This document shows, piece by piece, positions 60,682 to 64,000 of a stretch of DNA of 64,000 bases. The notes beneath the pieces were generated by a model. It did no database searches and had not been told where the DNA came from. It saw only the letters and a list, made by a program, of their open reading frames with translations. The DNA is from Arthrobacter frigidicola (lineage in GTDB: Bacteria; Actinomycetota; Actinomycetes; Actinomycetales; Micrococcaceae), in NCBI GenBank assembly GCA_003602285.1, contig QZVU01000007.1, positions 62,001 through 126,000 of the forward strand. The letters are read 5' to 3'. Both the position numbers and the translations under genes were made by a program. Numbering within the stretch: position 1 is the first letter of the stretch; each line of letters starts with the position of its first letter.

Positions 60682-61305
60682 ATGGCACAGCACAACACCT
60701 CCGGTTTGAGTACACCGAAGGGTAGACGTGACGAGATGGTCGCCGAGGAGCGCCGGCAGTTCGGCGGAATGAAGTTCGGCTCGGCCTTCTTCGGCTGGAT
60801 GACGGCCACGGGCATCGCGGTGGTCCTCACCGCACTTCTCGGCGCGGTCGGAGCAGGAGTTGGGGTCGCGAACAACGCCGACGCCGGACAGGTCGCCGAC
60901 CAGGCCTCCCAGGACCTGCAGACCGTGGGCATCGTCAGCGGCCTCGTGCTCGCGGCAATCCTCTTCATCGCCTACTACTGCGGCGGGTACGTCGCCGGGC
61001 GCATGGCGCGCTTCGACGGTGCCAAGCAGGGCCTCGCGGTCTGGCTGTGGGCGGTCGCCGTCGCCATTCTCCTTGCCATCCTCGGCGCCGTCGCCGGCAG
61101 CCAGTTCAACGTCCTCGGCGGCCTCAACGGCTTCCCCCGCATCCCCGTCAATGAGGGCGCGCTGACCACCGGTGGAATCGTCGCCCTCGTCATCGCCGTC
61201 ATCGTCCCCCTGATCGGGGCCGTGCTCGGCGGCAAGGCCGGAATGCATTTCCACCGCAAGGTCGACCAGGTCGGCGCGAACTCTGCGGCCGGCCTGAACG
61301 TTTAA
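60682..61305 (+). CDS. Multi-pass membrane protein of unknown function
   Basis: A 207-residue protein with five hydrophobic segments (about 40-60, 75-95, 105-125, 130-150, 165-190). The N-terminus is charged ('GRRDEMVAEERRQF'). 'YYCGGYVAGRMARFDGAKQG' is the most distinctive loop. The last helix carries a Gly-rich face. It looks like the small actinobacterial membrane proteins found beside DUF2382 genes. The ATG at 60682 has AAGGAGA 6 bp upstream. Confidence 0.75.
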   Translation: MAQHNTSGLSTPKGRRDEMVAEERRQFGGMKFGSAFFGWMTATGIAVVLTALLGAVGAGVGVANNADAGQVADQASQDLQTVGIVSGLVLAAILFIAYYCGGYVAGRMARFDGAKQGLAVWLWAVAVAILLAILGAVAGSQFNVLGGLNGFPRIPVNEGALTTGGIVALVIAVIVPLIGAVLGGKAGMHFHRKVDQVGANSAAGLNV

Positions 61306-61377
61306 CTGACACGGGCCGGCGCAACGGCCCGTCGAAAACGGGTCTCTGATTCAACAACCGGCACTCGACTGGCCCGG

Positions 61378-61409
61378 CTGCCGCTCCCGCCCCAACGCGG
61401 GAGCGGCAG
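61378..61409 (+). terminator. Hairpin after the membrane-protein gene
   Basis: CTGCCGCTCCCGC and its complement form a perfect 13-bp stem around CCCAAC, 73 bp after the stop of the membrane-protein gene and before the PGPGW gene. No U-tract follows. Confidence 0.7.
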
Positions 61410-61503
61410 TCGTGCCAGTCGGATTCGGCCATCCGGCAGGCCGGTAAGGCCGGCGCTCATCCGGTGCCGGCGCAGGAGCAGGCGGAAACTTCGGAGGTTT
61501 CGA

Positions 61504-61965
61504 ATGGCGCGGTTTGGAGGACGGACCCGGCCCCGGGGCGCAAAACGTGTGGCCGGGCTGGTCGTGGGCTGGCTCCTCGTGGCCATTGGGCTCGCCGCCC
61601 TGGTCCTCCCCGGCCCCGGCCTGCTGGCACTCGTCGCCGGACTCACGGTGCTCGCCCAGCAGTACGAATGGGCCCGCCGCTGGCTGCAGCCGGTCAAGAC
61701 CCGGGCCTTCGCGGCCGCCGCCCATGGGGTTCGGACCCGGCGCAACATCGCCCTCAGCTTCACCGCCGCCCTCGTGCTGGCCCTCGTCGGCGTGCTCTGG
61801 GGAATTAAGCCGCCCGCGCCCGGATGGTGGCCGCTAGAGGCACAGTGGTGGCTGCCCGGCGGCTGGAGCGTCGGTTCGGGACTGATCGTTTCGGCACTGC
61901 TCGCGGCGGCGTTCATCGCGTACAGCATCCGGCGGTTCCGGCCCCGGCCCGCGCCGGAGGCCTAG
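61504..61965 (+). CDS. PGPGW-motif membrane protein
   Basis: A 153-residue protein with three or four hydrophobic helices. The first hairpin contains 'LVLPGPGLLALVAGLTVLAQ', which carries the PGPG motif of the 'putative transmembrane protein PGPGW' family. A basic loop follows ('RTRRNIAL'), then two more helices and a Pro-rich tail. Function is unknown. The upstream region contains AGGAGCAGGCGG, and the ATG at 61504 is the most likely start. Confidence 0.82.
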   Translation: MARFGGRTRPRGAKRVAGLVVGWLLVAIGLAALVLPGPGLLALVAGLTVLAQQYEWARRWLQPVKTRAFAAAAHGVRTRRNIALSFTAALVLALVGVLWGIKPPAPGWWPLEAQWWLPGGWSVGSGLIVSALLAAAFIAYSIRRFRPRPAPEA

Positions 61966-62005
61966 GGCTGCCGTCCACCCTGCCGTTCACCGTGCCGGCC
62001 AAGGC

Positions 62006-62716
62006 CTAGAGCGCCATCCACAGGGTCTTGCCGCGGCCCACCAGGTCGAAGCCCCGGGCCGCGAAGAACTCGGACCCGGAGGGCGCCGCATTGACTGCCA
62101 GATGCCGGGCCCCGGAGGCGGCCGCCGTCTTGGCCGCGCGGCTCAGCAGCGCGGTGCCGAGGCCGCGGTTGCGGTACTCCGGCAGGACCTCGAGCGAGAA
62201 GATCCCGCCCAGGCCCCGGAGCCCCGGAACCCCGGAGGGGTAGAACGCGTAGGCAGCGCCGACGACGTTCCCGCCAACCCGTGTCTCGGCGTGCCAGGCC
62301 TGCCGTGGCTGGGACCGCACCACCCGCAGTTCCCGGGCCAGCGGCCCCAGATACTCGGGCACCTCCGTCGACAGTTCGGCGGCGCCGTCCTCATAGGCGG
62401 CCGGAACTCCGACCGGCGCGGCCATCCACCACGGCTGCCACCCCGGGGAGAACCCCAGGGACGACAGGGCGCTGCTGCGCACCGCTCCGTTCAGCCAGAC
62501 GCCCACCGTCTTCGCTCCCAGCCGGCTGCCCTCTGCGAGGCCCGGCCGGATGCCGGCCAGCGAGACCTCCTCCGGAAACAGGAGCAAAAGCTGCGACCGC
62601 GCCGGAAGCCACGCCCACGTGCACCCGTGGGTGGAGAAGGTCTTCCCGCCGGTGGCGGTGGCAAGCGCCGCGAACCAGGCGGTGTGCAGACGCTGGACCT
62701 GGGCAATTGTGACCAT
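62006..62716 (-). CDS. GNAT-family N-acetyltransferase
   Basis: A 236-residue protein. The C-terminal half is the GNAT fold: 'GIFSLEVLPEYRNRGLGTAL' is the acetyl-CoA-binding motif (R/Q-x-x-G-x-G/A) and 'HLAVNAAPSGSEFFAARGFD' is the last helix and strand. The N-terminal half ('FAALATATGGKTFSTHGCTW') is a separate variable domain, so it may be a tandem with a degenerate first GNAT. The substrate is unknown. It is divergent from the PGPGW gene and lies 7 bp after the start... of the next minus-strand gene in transcript order. Confidence 0.8.
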   Translation of the reverse strand: MVTIAQVQRLHTAWFAALATATGGKTFSTHGCTWAWLPARSQLLLLFPEEVSLAGIRPGLAEGSRLGAKTVGVWLNGAVRSSALSSLGFSPGWQPWWMAAPVGVPAAYEDGAAELSTEVPEYLGPLARELRVVRSQPRQAWHAETRVGGNVVGAAYAFYPSGVPGLRGLGGIFSLEVLPEYRNRGLGTALLSRAAKTAAASGARHLAVNAAPSGSEFFAARGFDLVGRGKTLWMAL

Positions 62717-62722
62717 CCGGGC

Positions 62723-64000
62723 TCAGGCCAGGCCCCGCCGCTTCAACAGCGGCTCCAGTTCGGCATCCCGGCCCCGGAAGTTGCGGAACGCCTGGAGCGG
62801 GTCGATGCTGTTGCCCCGTGAAAGCAGCTCGGTGCGGAAGGTGTCGCCGTTAGCGCGGGTGAGTCCTCCCGAGGACTTGAACCACTCGACGGTGTCGGCG
62901 TCGAGGACCTCGCTCCAGATGTAGGCGTAGTAGGCGGCGGCATAGCCGCCGGCGAAGATGTGCTTGAAATAGCCGGTCCGGTAGCGCGGAGGAACTAGGG
63001 CGAAGTCGACGCCAGCCTCCTGAAGCGCCCGCTGCTCGAAGGCCGCAGGGTCCTCAACGGGAGTGCCGGGCGGCAGGGAATGCCAGGCGAGGTCGAGCAG
63101 GGTCGCCCCGAGGTACTCGGTGGTGGCGAAGCCTTCGCCCCATGTCGACGCCGCTGTGATGCGGTCGATGACTTCCTGCGGGAGGGCTTCCCCGGTCTCA
63201 TGGTGGCGGGCGTAGTTCGCCACGACCTCGGGCCACAGCATCCACATCTCATTGACCTGCGAGGGATATTCGACGAAGTCGCGCGGGACGCTGGTGCCCG
63301 AAAAGGTGGGGTAGGTGACGTTCGAGAACAGGCCGTGCAGTGCGTGGCCGAACTCGTGGAAGGCGGTGACCACCTCGTCGAAGCTAAGGAGGGTCGGCTC
63401 CCCGGGCGGAGGCTTGGGAATGTTCAGGTTGTTCACCACGATGGCGCGGGTGCCCAGGAGCTGCGACTGGTCAACGAATGAGTTCATCCAGGCGCCCCCG
63501 TTCTTCGTTTCGCGGGTGTAGTAGTCGCCGAGGAACAGGCCCAGGCCGGATCCGTCCTCGTTGAAGACCTCCCACACGCGCACCTCGGGGTGGTAGCCGG
63601 TGAGGTCGGGGCGTTCGGTGAAGCGCAGCCCGTACAGCTGACCGGCCGCGAAGAAGATGCCGTCCTTCAGGACGCGGTTCAGCTCGAAGTAGGGCCGGAG
63701 CGCGGCGAGGTCGACGTCGTACTTCGAGCGCCGGACACGCTCGGAGTGGAAGGCCCAGTCCCACGGCTCCAGCGGGTGCCCGGCGTCGGCCTCGAGCTCG
63801 GCGGCCTCCGCCCGGGCGTTGCGCACCGCGGGGCCGGCCAGGGCGGCCAGGCGCTCCCGGATGGCCCCCAGCGAGGGCGCGGTCTGGTCGTCCGTGGCAG
63901 CCGCGGCGTACGTGTCGAAGCCCAGGAGGGCGGCGCGGTCCGCGCGCAGGGCCGCCATGCGTGCGGCCAGCTCAAGCGTGTTGTCCGGGCCGTCGCGGAA
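62723..64000 (-). CDS. M3-family oligopeptidase (peptidyl-dipeptidase Dcp-like), 5' end outside the window
   Basis: At least 425 residues read in from the right edge. The thermolysin-like zinc site HEFGHALHGLF and the downstream Glu region ('EYPSQVNEMWMLWPEVVANY') are visible, and 'GYAAAYYAYIWSEVLDADTV' and the end 'FRNFRGRDAELEPLLKRRG' are typical of M3A peptidases. It should cleave short peptides in the cytoplasm, releasing dipeptides from the C-terminus (Dcp) or cutting within oligopeptides (OpdA). The missing 5' part would hold the N-terminal helical dome. The GNAT gene follows it after 6 bp. Confidence 0.93.
   Translation of the reverse strand, partial: FRDGPDNTLELAARMAALRADRAALLGFDTYAAAATDDQTAPSLGAIRERLAALAGPAVRNARAEAAELEADAGHPLEPWDWAFHSERVRRSKYDVDLAALRPYFELNRVLKDGIFFAAGQLYGLRFTERPDLTGYHPEVRVWEVFNEDGSGLGLFLGDYYTRETKNGGAWMNSFVDQSQLLGTRAIVVNNLNIPKPPPGEPTLLSFDEVVTAFHEFGHALHGLFSNVTYPTFSGTSVPRDFVEYPSQVNEMWMLWPEVVANYARHHETGEALPQEVIDRITAASTWGEGFATTEYLGATLLDLAWHSLPPGTPVEDPAAFEQRALQEAGVDFALVPPRYRTGYFKHIFAGGYAAAYYAYIWSEVLDADTVEWFKSSGGLTRANGDTFRTELLSRGNSIDPLQAFRNFRGRDAELEPLLKRRGLA

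Overview
The window is a GC-rich chromosomal segment of an actinobacterium, most likely Micrococcales and close to Arthrobacter and other Micrococcaceae (inference). The supporting evidence is strong G/C preference at third codon positions, many GTG and some TTG starts with GGAGG-like ribosome binding sites, a DUF222/HNH gene under an actinobacterial LexA box, a mycoredoxin-like glutaredoxin, an ECF42-type sigma factor with its DGPF partner, and the thrS-HIT-pgsA block leading to pdxS. I saw no rRNA, tRNA, CRISPR array, insertion sequence or prophage. About 70 protein genes can be supported, and the two at the window edges are incomplete.

Layout. Positions 1-4500 hold an MmyB-type regulator divergent from an SDR oxidoreductase, then an MFS transporter, an aldo/keto reductase and a small DUF4287-cupin pair. 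Positions 4500-9500 hold an exopolysaccharide-like locus with visibly lower GC: a GT2 glycosyltransferase, a large protein joining a GT2 domain to a Wzx-like flippase, and a secreted GH16 glycanase. Positions 9500-15300 hold RNase Z, three small uncharacterised membrane proteins in a row, a LexA-controlled and frameshifted DUF222/HNH nuclease gene, an AlkD-like repair protein and a two-helix potassium channel. Positions 15300-24000 are mostly minus strand: ECF42 sigma and DGPF protein, a DUF4097/RHH/lipoprotein/subtilisin cluster, an alpha/beta hydrolase, a formylglycine-enzyme-like protein without the catalytic cysteines, then GDPD and a second AlkD protein. Positions 24000-32100 contain DUF457, GYD, VOC, two amino-acid permeases, the lysE/lysG exporter-regulator pair and an NmrA-like reductase. 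Positions 32100-41500 contain a truncated erythromycin-esterase gene, a cysteine-rich copper protein, a PadR-controlled membrane protein, M23, DUF2087, DUF2243-CtaG, DUF427, a CDF transporter and an HpcH aldolase. Positions 41500-54100 contain an SDR, LigC-like DNA ligase, a zinc peptidase, Rieske-DUF2231, a DHA2 MFS pump, a thioesterase, DUF427, an aldo/keto reductase, GAF-ANTAR, a lipid kinase, a lipoate-ligase-like protein, mycoredoxin and VOC. Positions 54200-59600 are the housekeeping block thrS-HIT-pgsA-lipid kinase-pdxS. The right end has stress-type DUF2382 and membrane proteins, a GNAT protein and an M3 oligopeptidase.

Three themes recur. First, several genes are disturbed by one-base changes in homopolymers or by deletions: the HNH gene, GAF-ANTAR with two compensating shifts, a methionine aminopeptidase remnant and the erythromycin esterase. 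Second, short tandem repeats of 13-18 bp sit at many gene ends and starts, and two 14-bp arrays begin on a stop codon. Third, DNA-damage functions (a LexA box, two AlkD proteins, a LigC-like ligase) are spread through the window. Positions and motifs were read by eye. Family names come from motif recognition, not from a database search.
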